Assembly: GCF_017813335.1 (NCBI RefSeq)
Contig: NZ_JAGIYY010000003.1
Coordinates: 310,001 to 374,000 of the forward strand
DNA: 64,000 nt
Direction of reading: 5' to 3'
Source: Tianweitania sediminis
Lineage (GTDB): Bacteria > Pseudomonadota > Alphaproteobacteria > Rhizobiales > Rhizobiaceae
Of the stretch, positions 35,627-44,419 are shown in pieces. The notes beneath the pieces are model-generated. The model was not told the origin of the DNA and did not search any database. It saw nothing but the letters and a program-made list of their open reading frames with translations. Both the position numbers and the translations under genes were made by a program. Numbering within the stretch: the stretch's first letter is position 1; each line of letters opens with the position of its first letter.

Positions 35627-36810
35627 CCACGGCTGTCGAGTTCCAGAAGGTCGATATCATCTTCGGCGAAGCGCCCCAGCGCGAGCAAGCCCTGGCCATG
35701 GCTGACCAGGGTGCCAGCCGGGAAGAAATCCTGTCCGCAACAGGCGCGGTGCTCGGCTGCGCCGGCGCCGATCTTCAGGTCGACGAAGGTGAAATCGCGG
35801 TGCTGATGGGTCTGTCGGGATCCGGCAAGTCGACGCTTCTGCGCGCCGTGAACCGTCTCAACATCCCGTCGCGTGGAAATGTGCTCGTCAGGGATGGTGA
35901 CGGCATGGTGGATGTCGCGACCTGCGACGCGCGTGCGCTGCGGCGCATCCGCCAAAAAAGCGTTGCGATGGTTTTCCAGCAGTTCGCGCTTCTTCCTTGG
36001 CGCACGGTGGAGGAGAATGTCGGCTTCGGGCTGGAACTGGCCGGCGTCGGCGCCGCAGAGCGCAAGGCCCGCGTGCGCGATCAGCTTGCGCTGGTCGGCC
36101 TTGATCAATGGGCCGACAAATATGCGCATGAATTGTCGGGCGGCATGCAGCAGCGGGTTGGTTTGGCGCGGGCGTTTGCCACCCAGGCCCCTATCCTCCT
36201 GATGGATGAACCCTTCTCCGCCCTTGATCCGCTGATCCGCACAAAGCTACAGGACGAGCTTCTTGAGCTCCAGGCCAGGCTGAAGAAAACCATCATCTTC
36301 GTCAGCCATGATCTCGAGGAAGCCCTCAAGATCGGCAACAAGATCACCATCATGGAAGGCGGGCGCATCGTGCAAACGGGCGCACCCGAAGAGATCGTTC
36401 TCAACCCGGCCAGCGACTACGTCCGCGATTTCATCGCCAACGTGAACCCGCTTTCCGTGCTGACCGCCTGGAATGTCATGCGTGATCACCGCGACCTGGA
36501 ACACGGCGAGGATGGCTGGGTCTGGCTGGACCGCCGCCGCACCACGCGCTTCAAGATTGACACCGATGGCTTGGTGGTAGCCGCCGAACGAGACGGCCGT
36601 CCGGCGATCTGGACGTCTTGCGACTACGAGGAGAACTTGCCGCGGGATGCGCCGCGCGTTTACTGGGCAAAGCCCGGAACATCGCTCAAGACCGTCATGC
36701 TTGCCATGCACCGCTCGCAAACCGCGCCGGTGGCCCTCTTCGACGAGCAGTCGCGGTTTGTGGGCGCGATCGGGATCCGCGATGTCCTGAAGGCCGTTGT
36801 ACGACGCTGA
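35623..36810 (+). CDS. Choline ABC transporter, ATP-binding protein
   Basis: The 395-residue ATPase energises choline uptake. Walker A GLSGSGKST, signature LSGGMQQRVG, Walker B ILLMDEPFSALD and the switch His in FVSHDLEEA are intact. The N-terminal extension with EAPQREQALAMADQGASREEI is typical of the ChoV/ProV group. The C-terminal region after about 280 is a regulatory domain that lacks an obvious complete CBS pair. A TTG at 35623 overlapping the permease stop is the best start in frame. Together with choX and choW it brings in choline as osmoprotectant precursor or carbon source. Confidence 0.93.
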   Translation: MTTAVEFQKVDIIFGEAPQREQALAMADQGASREEILSATGAVLGCAGADLQVDEGEIAVLMGLSGSGKSTLLRAVNRLNIPSRGNVLVRDGDGMVDVATCDARALRRIRQKSVAMVFQQFALLPWRTVEENVGFGLELAGVGAAERKARVRDQLALVGLDQWADKYAHELSGGMQQRVGLARAFATQAPILLMDEPFSALDPLIRTKLQDELLELQARLKKTIIFVSHDLEEALKIGNKITIMEGGRIVQTGAPEEIVLNPASDYVRDFIANVNPLSVLTAWNVMRDHRDLEHGEDGWVWLDRRRTTRFKIDTDGLVVAAERDGRPAIWTSCDYEENLPRDAPRVYWAKPGTSLKTVMLAMHRSQTAPVALFDEQSRFVGAIGIRDVLKAVVRR

Positions 36811-36916
36811 GGCTCGTCCAACGCTTACCTAACAACTTTTAGATTTGTGCAGCCCGCCTGGCTTGCTAAAGAGCCTCAGGCCGCGCGGAGCGGCGCCGTC
36901 ATGGGGAGAAAACAGC

Positions 36917-37678
36917 ATGAATCTTTCGGGTCAGGTCGCAATCGTCACCGGCGGCGGATCGGGACTGGGTGAAGCAACGGCCCGCGCCATGGCAGCGCAA
37001 GGCGCGAAGGTTGCCCTGCTCGACATCGGCTTGGAGCGCGCCGAGAAGGTTGCAGCCGAGATCAACGGGCTTGCCGTGAAGTGCGACGTTTCCAGTGGCG
37101 AAAGCGCGGAAGCCGCCGTTGCGGAAGTGGCAGACAAGCTCGGCGCCCCGCGCGTTCTCGTGAACTGCGCCGGCATCGCGATTGCGGTGAAGACGCTCGG
37201 CAAGGAAGGTCCGCACCCGCTGGACCAGTATCGCCGCGTGATCGAGATCAACCTCATCGGCACCTTCAACATGATCCGCCTCGTGGCCGATCGCACGCGC
37301 CACCTGGAAGCCATGGAAGACGGCGAGCGCGGCGTGATCATCAACACGGCGTCGGTGGCGGCTTATGATGGCCAGATCGGACAGGCAGCTTATTCGTCAT
37401 CAAAGGGCGGCGTGGTCGGCATGACCCTTCCCGTGGCGCGCGATCTTGCGCGCGATGGCATCCGCGTCATGACGATTGCGCCCGGTATCTTCTGGACCCC
37501 CATGCTGGCCGGGCTGCCGGAAGATGCGCAAAAGTCGCTTGGCGAGCAGGTGCCCTTCCCGTCTCGCTTGGGCCAGCCGTCCGAATATGCGGATCTTGCC
37601 ATGCACATCATCGCCAACCGCATGCTGAACGGCGAAGTCATCCGGCTGGATGGCGCGATCCGCATGGCCCCGCGGTAA
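36917..37678 (+). CDS. HSD10-like short-chain dehydrogenase (3-hydroxyacyl-CoA type)
   Basis: The 253-residue NAD-dependent enzyme has [16 protein letters not shown] as cofactor loop, LVNCAGIA, and the catalytic Ser and Tyr-x3-Lys in [10 protein letters not shown] and AYSSSKGG. The C-terminal segment [22 protein letters not shown] is characteristic of the HSD17B10 / 2-methyl-3-hydroxybutyryl-CoA dehydrogenase group, which acts in isoleucine and short-chain fatty acid degradation. The assignment within SDRs is inferred from this segment. GGGGAG lies before the ATG. Confidence 0.84.
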   Translation: MNLSGQVAIVTGGGSGLGEATARAMAAQGAKVALLDIGLERAEKVAAEINGLAVKCDVSSGESAEAAVAEVADKLGAPRVLVNCAGIAIAVKTLGKEGPHPLDQYRRVIEINLIGTFNMIRLVADRTRHLEAMEDGERGVIINTASVAAYDGQIGQAAYSSSKGGVVGMTLPVARDLARDGIRVMTIAPGIFWTPMLAGLPEDAQKSLGEQVPFPSRLGQPSEYADLAMHIIANRMLNGEVIRLDGAIRMAPR

Positions 37679-37682
37679 CAAC

Positions 37683-38435
37683 TTGGCGGAGAGCGTGCTC
37701 CGCCCGACGGACAAGGAAGCTGTGCGCCTGGCCAAGACCCTGTTGCGCACAGCAAGATACGGCGCGCTCGCAGTTCTTGACCCCGTCGACGCCGGCCCCC
37801 TGGTCAGCCGCGTGGCCGTGGCCTGTGACAGCGACGGAGCGCCCGCGATCCTGGTATCTGGACTTGCGGCTCATACAGCCGCCTTGCACTCGGATGAACG
37901 CTGCAGTCTGCTCGTGGGCGAACCCGGCAAGGGGGACGCGCTGGCTTATCCCCGCCTGACGGTGCGATGCCGCGCCCGGCCAGTTGGAAATGATCTGGAC
38001 GGGGAAAGACTTGCCGCTCGCTTCTTGCGCCACGTTCCAAAGGCCGCCCTTTACGCGCAGCTTCCGGATTTTCGCTACTTCCGCCTGGAACCATTGTCTG
38101 CCGCCTTGAACGGCGGCTTTGGAAAGGCCTATGCGCTTTCCGGATCTGATCTTCTTGTCGAGAACGGCTTCAGCCTGGCTGAGTTCGAACCGTCGATCCT
38201 CGGCCACATGAACGAAGACCATGCGGAGGCGGTCAGTCTTTGCGCCGAGCGTTTGGCGGCGCAACCCAGCGGCGCCTGGACAATGACCGGCATTGATCCC
38301 GAAGGCGCCGATCTCGCATGGGGCGATCAAACGGCGCGTATCTGGTTCGATCACCGCGTCAACAGCCGCATTGATGCACGCACAGCCCTGTTGGCGCTGG
38401 TCCGCGCGGCTCAAGCGGTGCCACCGAACTGTTGA
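37683..38435 (+). CDS. HugZ-like pyridoxamine-oxidase-fold protein
   Basis: The protein has about 250 residues in two parts. An N-terminal split-barrel domain contains TLLRTARYGALAVL, PLVSRVAVA and LLVGEPGKGD. A C-terminal DUF2470-type domain contains ILGHMNEDHAEAVSLCAE, with the His pair that is typical of HugZ heme-utilisation proteins. The start is uncertain: the frame opens at an ATG at 37650, inside the previous gene, but the TTG at 37683 gives the family's usual short N-terminus. It probably binds or degrades heme, or uses flavin; no heme uptake genes are near. Confidence 0.8.
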   Translation: MAESVLRPTDKEAVRLAKTLLRTARYGALAVLDPVDAGPLVSRVAVACDSDGAPAILVSGLAAHTAALHSDERCSLLVGEPGKGDALAYPRLTVRCRARPVGNDLDGERLAARFLRHVPKAALYAQLPDFRYFRLEPLSAALNGGFGKAYALSGSDLLVENGFSLAEFEPSILGHMNEDHAEAVSLCAERLAAQPSGAWTMTGIDPEGADLAWGDQTARIWFDHRVNSRIDARTALLALVRAAQAVPPNC

Positions 38436-38439
38436 CATG

Positions 38440-38451
38440 GCTAAATTTAGC
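38440..38451. promoter_or_regulatory. Palindromic operator candidate before the ArsR gene
   Basis: GCTAAATTTAGC is a perfect 12-base palindrome in the 87-base gap before the ArsR-family gene. It lies three bases after a TTGACA that could be a -35 element, a position where an autoregulating ArsR protein would act. It was not tested against a known consensus. Confidence 0.45.
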
Positions 38452-38522
38452 GACAACGAAACTTCCTGCTCTCTCCACCCGTATTTGCTTGCTCGGAAAG
38501 ACAATGTTGAGAGTCAAAAATC

Positions 38523-38855
38523 GTGTCGAAATATGTCATGCTCCGAGCCGAGGAAGTGGCCTCGCTCCTGTCGATCCTTGGAAACACGAAACGCCTGCTG
38601 ATTGTGTGCCTTCTTGTGGAAGGCGAGATGTCGGTCAATCGGATCGCCGAGCGCGTCGATCTGAGCCAGTCCGCCTTGTCGCAGCACCTCGCCAAGCTGC
38701 GCGAACAAGGATTGGTGAAAACGCGGCGCGAAAAGCAGACGATCTATTATTCGCTGGATTCAGCCCTCGGGCGCGACTTTCTCGCCTCTCTCGAGAGCCT
38801 TTTCACCGCCCACGCACCCGAAGACAATGGAAGAAAGGCAGCCAACGCGGCCTGA
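38523..38855 (+). CDS. ArsR-family winged-helix regulator
   Basis: The 110-residue protein's core is EEVASLLSILGNTKRLLIVCLLVEGEMSVNRIAERVDLSQSALSQHLAKLREQGLVKTRREKQTIYYSL, a clear ArsR fold with the recognition helix LSQSALSQHLAKLRE. A single Cys in the LIVCLLVEGE helix corresponds to the first of two sensor Cys in BigR/SqrR-type persulfide sensors. The second is missing, so the signal is uncertain. The start is a GTG. It is followed after 13 bases by the SpoU methyltransferase gene, probably in one transcript. Confidence 0.87.
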   Translation: MSKYVMLRAEEVASLLSILGNTKRLLIVCLLVEGEMSVNRIAERVDLSQSALSQHLAKLREQGLVKTRREKQTIYYSLDSALGRDFLASLESLFTAHAPEDNGRKAANAA

Positions 38856-38868
38856 CCAAAGGTGTTGC

Positions 38869-39675
38869 GTGAGCCGGATCATCACCATCGACGATCCCGC
38901 AGACCCGCGCATTGAGGATTACCGGAACATCCGTGATCGGGACATGGCGCGGAGCGGACAGACCTTCATTGCAGAAGGCAAGGTGGTGCTGTCGGTTCTG
39001 TTTGGCGCAAAACGGTTTCCCGTCCGCTCCGCCCTGATCCTGGCCAATCGCCTGGAAGGGCTGCGGGATGTGCTCGCCAAGGCTCCACCGGACATGCCGG
39101 TTTACGTCGCTCCGCAAGCGGTGATCGATGCGGTGGCCGGCTTTCACCTCCACCGCGGCGTGCTGGCGCTGGCAGAACGCGTGCCCCTGCCCTCACCGAC
39201 CGAGCTGCTGGCGCGCCTGCCTGAACAGGCTCTGGTGGTGGTTCTGGTGGGGATCGCCAACCACGACAATGTCGGCGCGATCTTCCGCAACGCGGCCGCA
39301 TTCGAAGCGGACGCGGTGCTGCTCGACGAAACCTGCTGCGATCCCTTATATCGAAAAGCGATCCGAGTTTCCGTGGGCGCTGCCTTGCAGATCCCGTTTA
39401 CGCGTGGCGCAAACGCGGCCACGCTTGCCGATGAACTGATGACGGCTGGGTTCGAGCCCATCGCGCTCAGCCCCGCGGGAAACGAGAACTTGTCCAAACT
39501 GACGCCGCCGCCGCGCTGTGCGATCCTGCTTGGCACGGAGGGCGAAGGCTTGCCGCCGGCGCTTCTCGCCAGGCTTCGCACCGCGCGCATCGCCATGTCG
39601 CCCTCTTTCGACAGCCTTAACGTGGCCGCCGCATCAGCGATCGCTCTGCACCGGCTCGGTCGCTTCGCCTGGTGA
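38869..39675 (+). CDS. SpoU/TrmH-family RNA 2'-O-ribose methyltransferase
   Basis: The 268-residue enzyme methylates ribose 2'-OH in tRNA or rRNA using SAM. The three SPOUT knot motifs are visible: VGIANHDNVGAIFRNAAAF (motif 1), LLGTEGEGLP (motif 2) and the C-terminal MSPSFDSLNVAAASAIAL (motif 3). The N-terminal domain is the substrate-binding type found in TrmH/RlmB relatives. A GTG at 38869 with AAAGG before it is chosen; an ATG at 38827 would add 14 residues that overlap the previous stop. The 3' end overlaps the convergent gene by 42 bases. Confidence 0.88.
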   Translation: MSRIITIDDPADPRIEDYRNIRDRDMARSGQTFIAEGKVVLSVLFGAKRFPVRSALILANRLEGLRDVLAKAPPDMPVYVAPQAVIDAVAGFHLHRGVLALAERVPLPSPTELLARLPEQALVVVLVGIANHDNVGAIFRNAAAFEADAVLLDETCCDPLYRKAIRVSVGAALQIPFTRGANAATLADELMTAGFEPIALSPAGNENLSKLTPPPRCAILLGTEGEGLPPALLARLRTARIAMSPSFDSLNVAAASAIALHRLGRFAW

Positions 39676-41142
39676 GGCAGCTGCCTTCAGGGCTCGAATA
39701 CGGTCTGCCAAGGTCAGCTTGCCGGTGGAGGAAAGCGACAGCTGCCGCTTTGCGAGCGCCGCATCGATCGGCGAGCCCGGGCCCTCCAGAACACGCGTGA
39801 GATGAACCATCTGCGCGGCCATTTCCGCCAACTCATCGCGAAGAAGCGACGGTTCACTCGAGGCGGGAGCGGAAGCCTCCCGAGGTTGGTCGATCAGCTT
39901 TTGCAGCCGGTCGTTCTCGGCAGAAAGGGCTTGCAGTCGAGCTTCCAGCCGGTCGCGATCGGCTTGGTATCTGGCGACGAGGGCTCCCTCCGACTGGTTC
40001 GCCACCGCTGCTGAGGGCTCGGAAGTCCGCTCCGACAGATCGGCGATCTCGGCCTCAAGACGCATTGCGAGGGCTTGTGCCTCGGTGAGTTCAAGACGCA
40101 GTGCTTCTTCACGACGCTCTGCCTGCCGCAGGTCGTTGCGCAAGCGCCCAGTCTCTTCCACCCCAAGCAAGGACCCGCCGACCGCTGTGCCGGATTTGAC
40201 ACTTGCAGGGGCCTGCCCGCTTTCGGCCAGCCGCTGCTGCAGGTCGCCGAGCTCCTTCCTCAGCGCATCGCGTTCCTGCTCCAGCAGAGCAATACCTTCA
40301 AGGGTGCTGACGGACGCTGCATCGGATTCGTCCGCGGCCTCGTGCTTACCCTGCAAGGCTTGCAGCGCTTTCTCCCGACGCTCCAGCCGTTCGTCCCGAT
40401 CCGACAACTCGCTCATCAAACGTTCGTTCTTGCGTTCAAGATCTTCCGTGCGCCGTCGCTCGGATTTGAGATCTTCCGATGCCTTCAAAGCCGCCGTCAT
40501 CTGTTCACGCAGCTTCTGCTCGGCGTCGGCACGCTGCGCTCGTAGCTGCGCGACGGTGTTGTTCAGTCGATCGATGTCACTGTCGCGGGCCAGAAGGTCG
40601 ATCTGTCGATTGGCGGAAATGAGGCTCGTTTCTTCCTGCAGCCGGGTGAGGTCCTCATAGGCCTGCTGCCCTTGTTCGAGGAGGTCCTGCTGCGCCTTCA
40701 ACTCGGCTTCCTTGGCTGCGATGGCGCTTTCCGCTTCGCGGAGCCGGCTTTCCAAGCCCTCGATGGACGTATCGCGCATGGCGATCGTTTGCGCCGCCTC
40801 TTCCGCGGCGATCTGCTGCAAACGGATCTGCTCGTTCAAGCGCGAGATTTCCACCGCGCGTTCATTGGCCTTGGCCCGCTCCGACCCGGCTTCGATCTCG
40901 ACCCGTCGCACTGCCATTGCGTATTCGGCACGCACGCGATCCTTCTCGGCCTGGATTTCGTTCAGGCTCATGGGCAGCGTGGCTTCCAGACGGCGGCGGG
41001 TCAACCGCACCGCACGGTTCCAGAAAGCCGGTGCGATCAGCACGGCGATGAGCCCCGCGATCAGCAATCCAAGGGTGAAGAACAGGATGGACTGGATGAA
41101 CACGTATCTGCCGAGCCGATTGGATTGTGCGAACTGTGCCAC
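39634..41142 (-). CDS. Membrane-anchored coiled-coil protein, function unknown
   Basis: The 502-residue protein has one N-terminal membrane helix (IQSILFFTLGLLIAGLIAVLIA, about 18-39). It is followed by a continuous coiled coil, very rich in Glu, Gln, Arg, Leu and Ala, from about 60 to 430, then a short Ser/Ala-rich tail. Such proteins often organise the envelope or cell division. I do not recognise a named family; the neighbouring cell-cycle genes make a structural role conceivable, but that is only context. The last 42 bases are shared with the opposite-strand SpoU gene. Confidence 0.72.
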   Translation of the reverse strand: MAQFAQSNRLGRYVFIQSILFFTLGLLIAGLIAVLIAPAFWNRAVRLTRRRLEATLPMSLNEIQAEKDRVRAEYAMAVRRVEIEAGSERAKANERAVEISRLNEQIRLQQIAAEEAAQTIAMRDTSIEGLESRLREAESAIAAKEAELKAQQDLLEQGQQAYEDLTRLQEETSLISANRQIDLLARDSDIDRLNNTVAQLRAQRADAEQKLREQMTAALKASEDLKSERRRTEDLERKNERLMSELSDRDERLERREKALQALQGKHEAADESDAASVSTLEGIALLEQERDALRKELGDLQQRLAESGQAPASVKSGTAVGGSLLGVEETGRLRNDLRQAERREEALRLELTEAQALAMRLEAEIADLSERTSEPSAAVANQSEGALVARYQADRDRLEARLQALSAENDRLQKLIDQPREASAPASSEPSLLRDELAEMAAQMVHLTRVLEGPGSPIDAALAKRQLSLSSTGKLTLADRIRALKAAASPGEATEPVQSDR

Positions 41143-41213
41143 GTCGGCACAGAAGAAATCCAGCGCCAGCAGGAGATTGGCTGAAGCAGGTTAATGTTAC
41201 CTGCCCCAAAGCC

Positions 41214-41789
41214 TCAGAAAGGATTCCAGGTCGGCTGCTGCGTCAGCTTCAGATAGCCCACATTGATGCCCAGTCGTGCACCGACCCCGGTGCGCACCGG
41301 AACCAAAAGCACGGGGCCGTTCTTCAGGACGTTGAAGCCGAGACCCGCAAGAACATAAGCCGAGCCGGCCACGCCGCCATAGCGCTTGTAAAGGCTGTTC
41401 ACGTCATCAAGGTTGTATACGAGCACCATGGTGCGCGATCCTTGGCCGCCGAAATCCCAGCCAAGCGACGGCCCCTGCCAGAACACCTTGTGATCGCCCG
41501 CGTTCTTCGTAAACAGCGTGCCTTCGCCATAGGTCAGGCCGCCAACAAGCGCCCCGGAGCCTTCCTCACCCAGCACATAGCCGTTGGGCAGGCCGTAGGA
41601 AGCAAAGATCTTCTCCACCACGGTCGCAAGCCCGCCCGAGGTTTCGCCGAAGAACTTGTGGCCGGAGTCGACGATTTCCTGGGCGGAATAAGCTTCCTGC
41701 GCAGCGGCAGGCCGGGTGAAGCTCACGAGCCCGGCGAAAAGAAGCAGCGCAAGAACACGCATGGCAAGGTGCACAATCGACGAGAGCAT
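41214..41789 (-). CDS. DUF1134 secreted protein
   Basis: The 191-residue protein has a Sec signal (residues 1 to about 30, ending PAAAQ). The conserved core begins EAYSAQEIVDSGHKFFGETSGGLA and continues with SLGWDFGGQGSRTMVLVYNL, which is the DUF1134 pattern. It is probably periplasmic or outer-membrane associated; the family is known from alphaproteobacteria and its function is not established. The ATG at 41789 follows GAGGAGAT. The 264-base gap to chpT holds no visible gene. Confidence 0.87.
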   Translation of the reverse strand: MLSSIVHLAMRVLALLLFAGLVSFTRPAAAQEAYSAQEIVDSGHKFFGETSGGLATVVEKIFASYGLPNGYVLGEEGSGALVGGLTYGEGTLFTKNAGDHKVFWQGPSLGWDFGGQGSRTMVLVYNLDDVNSLYKRYGGVAGSAYVLAGLGFNVLKNGPVLLVPVRTGVGARLGINVGYLKLTQQPTWNPF

Positions 41790-42053
41790 CGGTATCTCCT
41801 CGTTGGAGCGTTCGAAGATGTCATTCTCCGGAACGGCTGCGGCGGCGCTTTGTGATGTCACGCCACCGTTGTTCAACAACGACGCTAAACCGCAATCCTT
41901 TTTCAACCATTAAAGCTGCATGGTTTCTTCACCATGTTGGAACGTTGCGACGCCGAAAGCGCTGCGGCAGTGTCGGCCTGGGCAAACCGATGATGGACGA
42001 AGCCGCTTGTGCGGCAGAGCGGGCAAACGCCTGCAGGAATGGGGACGCGAAAA

Positions 42054-42686
42054 ATGGCTGAACTCGTAACGCTCTCGGCGCCGGATCTGGCCGCCCTCCT
42101 TTGCTCCCGCGTATGTCATGACATCATCTCGCCCGTTGGCGCGATCAACAACGGCCTGGAACTGCTCGACGAAGGCGGCGCCGACGAAGACGCCATGAAC
42201 CTGATCCGCACCAGCGCGCGCAATGCATCGGCGCGTCTGCAATTCGCCCGCATCGCCTTCGGCGCTGCCGGATCCGCCGGGATGCAGATCGACACGGGCG
42301 ACGCGGAAACGGTCGCCAAGGCTTACCTCGCCAACGAAAAGCCGGATCTGGTTTGGAACGGGACACGCGCGCTTCTGCCTAAGAACAAGGTCAAGCTTCT
42401 CCTCAACCTCATCCTGATCTCGATCGGCACCATCCCGCGGGGCGGCAAGATCACCGTTTCCTTGGAAGACGTGGATACCCAGCCGCGCTTCACCCTCACG
42501 TCTGCCGGCCCGATGATCCGCGTTCCGCCAAAATTTCTTGAACTGCATGGCGGCGGACGTCCGGAAGAGCCGATCGATGCTCATTCCGTGCAGCCCTATT
42601 ACACCCTGCTTCTGGCCAAGGAAGCAGGCATGGAAATCGCCATCCGCACCACGCCCGAAGAAATCGTCTTGACGGCAAGCTCCTGA
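42054..42686 (+). CDS. Histidine phosphotransferase ChpT
   Basis: ChpT relays phosphate from the hybrid kinase CckA to CtrA and CpdR, and so controls the cell cycle in alphaproteobacteria. The 210 residues have the DHp-like helix pair with the phospho-accepting His22 in CSRVCHDIISPVGAINNGLEL, then the pseudo-ATPase domain LLLNLILISIGTIPRGGKITV. The ATG at 42054 is preferred to 42009. The partner receivers (42809 and ctrA at 43271) lie immediately downstream; the kinase gene is not in this window. Confidence 0.9.
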   Translation: MAELVTLSAPDLAALLCSRVCHDIISPVGAINNGLELLDEGGADEDAMNLIRTSARNASARLQFARIAFGAAGSAGMQIDTGDAETVAKAYLANEKPDLVWNGTRALLPKNKVKLLLNLILISIGTIPRGGKITVSLEDVDTQPRFTLTSAGPMIRVPPKFLELHGGGRPEEPIDAHSVQPYYTLLLAKEAGMEIAIRTTPEEIVLTASS

Positions 42687-42808
42687 GCTACGGTCGGACG
42701 ATTCCAGGTCCAGACAAAGCGATCGCTAAAATTGCGATGATCCGTTTACGGCTTTTTCCATCCCCTGCCTGCTAGCTTTCCGGCGTCCACAGGCAGGGAG
42801 TTGGGGCC

Positions 42809-43201
42809 ATGAAGCGTTGCTTGATCGTTGAAGATTCCAGCGTGATCAGGAAGGTCGCCAAGCGCATCCTGACAAGCAACGAAATGCTGGTTGTGGAGGC
42901 CGCAGACGGCGTTGGTGGCCTGGCGATCTGCGAGGCCGAGATGCCGGATGTGATCTTGGTCGACTCCGTCCTCCCCGACATGGCAGCGGTCGACTTCATC
43001 CGCCGCGTTGGTCAGATTCGGGCGGACATGCGGCCGCACATCATGCTGTGCCTGACTGAAATGGATGTCGGCGCCATCATGCGGGCCAAGCGCGCCGGCG
43101 CGCACAGCTACCTCTTGAAGCCCTTCAACCGGTCGCAGCTTCTGGAACGCTTTCGCCAGGTTTCCGCGACATCGCGCCCGGCAGCATCTGCCGCGGCCTG
43201 A
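42809..43201 (+). CDS. Single-domain response regulator
   Basis: The 130-residue receiver has the acidic pocket in LIVEDSS, the phosphorylation Asp in ILVDSVLPD (about residue 51), a Thr in LCLTEM and the Lys in YLLKPF, so it can be phosphorylated. There is no output domain. It sits between chpT and ctrA, and a receiver at this place is common in rhizobia. It could accept phosphate from ChpT or serve chemotaxis; which one is not visible. Confidence 0.82.
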   Translation: MKRCLIVEDSSVIRKVAKRILTSNEMLVVEAADGVGGLAICEAEMPDVILVDSVLPDMAAVDFIRRVGQIRADMRPHIMLCLTEMDVGAIMRAKRAGAHSYLLKPFNRSQLLERFRQVSATSRPAASAAA

Positions 43202-43216
43202 TCCGCGCAAGGAAAA

Positions 43217-43238
43217 AGCCCGGCCTCTCGATCGGGCT
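43217..43238 (-). terminator. Terminator after ctrA
   Basis: On the minus strand AGCCCG pairs with CGGGCT around a 10-base loop, followed by TTTTT. It lies 33 bases past the ctrA stop, in the 69-base gap to the convergent receiver gene. Confidence 0.6.
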
Positions 43239-43270
43239 CCCAGTAAAATCGGCTGGTTCGGCGAGACGCT

Positions 43271-43966
43271 TTAGGCGCTGACGCGAACATCCTCGGGCTC
43301 TCGCAGAACATAACCGCGACCCCATACGGTTTCGATGTAGTTCTGACCGCCGGAAGCATGGTCGAGCTTCTTGCGAAGCTTGCAGATGAACACGTCGATG
43401 ATCTTAAGTTCCGGCTCGTCCATCCCGCCATAAAGGTGGTTGAGGAACATTTCCTTCGTCAGCGTGGTGCCCTTGCGGAGCGAAAGAAGCTCCAGCATCT
43501 GGTATTCCTTGCCGGTCAGGTGAACGCGCTGGCCGCCGACTTCCACGGTTTTGGCATCGAGATTGACGATTAGGTCGCCGGTGGTGATCACCGACTGGGC
43601 ATGGCCCTTGGAGCGACGGACGATCGCGTGGATGCGCGCCACGAGCTCGTCCTTGTGGAACGGCTTGGTCATGTAATCGTCTGCGCCGAAGCCAAGTCCG
43701 CGAACCTTGTCCTCGATGCCCGCCATGCCCGAAAGGATCAGGATCGGCGTCTTCACCTTGGAGAGACGAAGCGTGCGCAGCACTTCATAGCCCGACATGT
43801 CCGGCAGATTGAGGTCAAGGAGGATGATGTCGTAATCGTAGAGCTTGCCGAGGTCGACGCCCTCTTCGCCCAAATCGGTGGTGTATACGTTGAAGCTCTC
43901 CGACTTCAGCATCAGCTCGATGCTTTGTGCCGTGGCACTATCGTCTTCAATCAGCAGAACGCGCAT
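43271..43966 (-). CDS. Cell-cycle master regulator CtrA
   Basis: This OmpR-family response regulator of 231 residues is the essential cell-cycle transcription factor of alphaproteobacteria. The N-terminal receiver has [20 protein letters not shown], the phospho-Asp in [15 protein letters not shown] and the Lys in MTKPF. The C-terminal winged helix has [27 protein letters not shown] and a [11 protein letters not shown] recognition helix. The protein ends in Val-Ser-Ala, in place of the Ala-Ala proteolytic tag of Caulobacter CtrA. Phosphate comes from ChpT; sciP lies 1 kb downstream on the same strand. Confidence 0.95.
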   Translation of the reverse strand: MRVLLIEDDSATAQSIELMLKSESFNVYTTDLGEEGVDLGKLYDYDIILLDLNLPDMSGYEVLRTLRLSKVKTPILILSGMAGIEDKVRGLGFGADDYMTKPFHKDELVARIHAIVRRSKGHAQSVITTGDLIVNLDAKTVEVGGQRVHLTGKEYQMLELLSLRKGTTLTKEMFLNHLYGGMDEPELKIIDVFICKLRKKLDHASGGQNYIETVWGRGYVLREPEDVRVSA

Positions 43967-44419
43967 CTAAATCCCCTTTTCCGCCGCCGAACCGCGCTCA
44001 ACCACTGTTCCGCGAAACATGGCAGCGGTCGTCCTCATTGATGCTGCCACCGAATGGTTAACAAGATCTGATTCCGCTTGGCAAGTCGGACCCGTCTTGT
44101 TCAATACCTTACGATAACGCATTGTTCCTGCCTGACTTTCTCCGCCCTAAAGCAGAGCGTCAAAAGCGAGGTAAATCGCACAAGTGACTCATGGGACTCA
44201 ACGAAACCGACCTTGCGGAAGTTTCACCGATTTTTACCCGCCCTTAAGTCCTCGGGGCTATGATTAACAATGCCCGTAAACGAAAGGTTACTGGGCAGGA
44301 AAAAAGTTAGGATTTCGTTTTCCTGCCGCCCTGCAAGGCGGTTGACGACTACGCGTAGAGTGTTGCGCGAACCTTGCCCGCCGTTTTCGGGCATCGGTCG
44401 CCGCCAAGGAGTATCGAGT
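43967..44419. promoter_or_regulatory. Divergent regulatory region between ctrA and the FliJ-like gene
   Basis: No gene is visible in these 453 bases. A GTTAAC (44057-44062), which is a CtrA half-site core, lies 91-96 bases before the ctrA start. GANTC sites, the CcrM methylation target, occur at 44070-44074, 44186-44190 and 44195-44199. A further TTAAC is at 44264-44268, about 150 bases before the FliJ-like gene. The full TTAA-N7-TTAA CtrA consensus was not found. Both promoters are expected here. Confidence 0.5.

Noticed and set aside
36807-36879. Inverted repeat CTGAGGCTC / GAGCCTCAG around the choV stop
   Set aside because: Nine-base arms 55 bases apart without a T-run; too long a loop for a terminator and no other sign of function.
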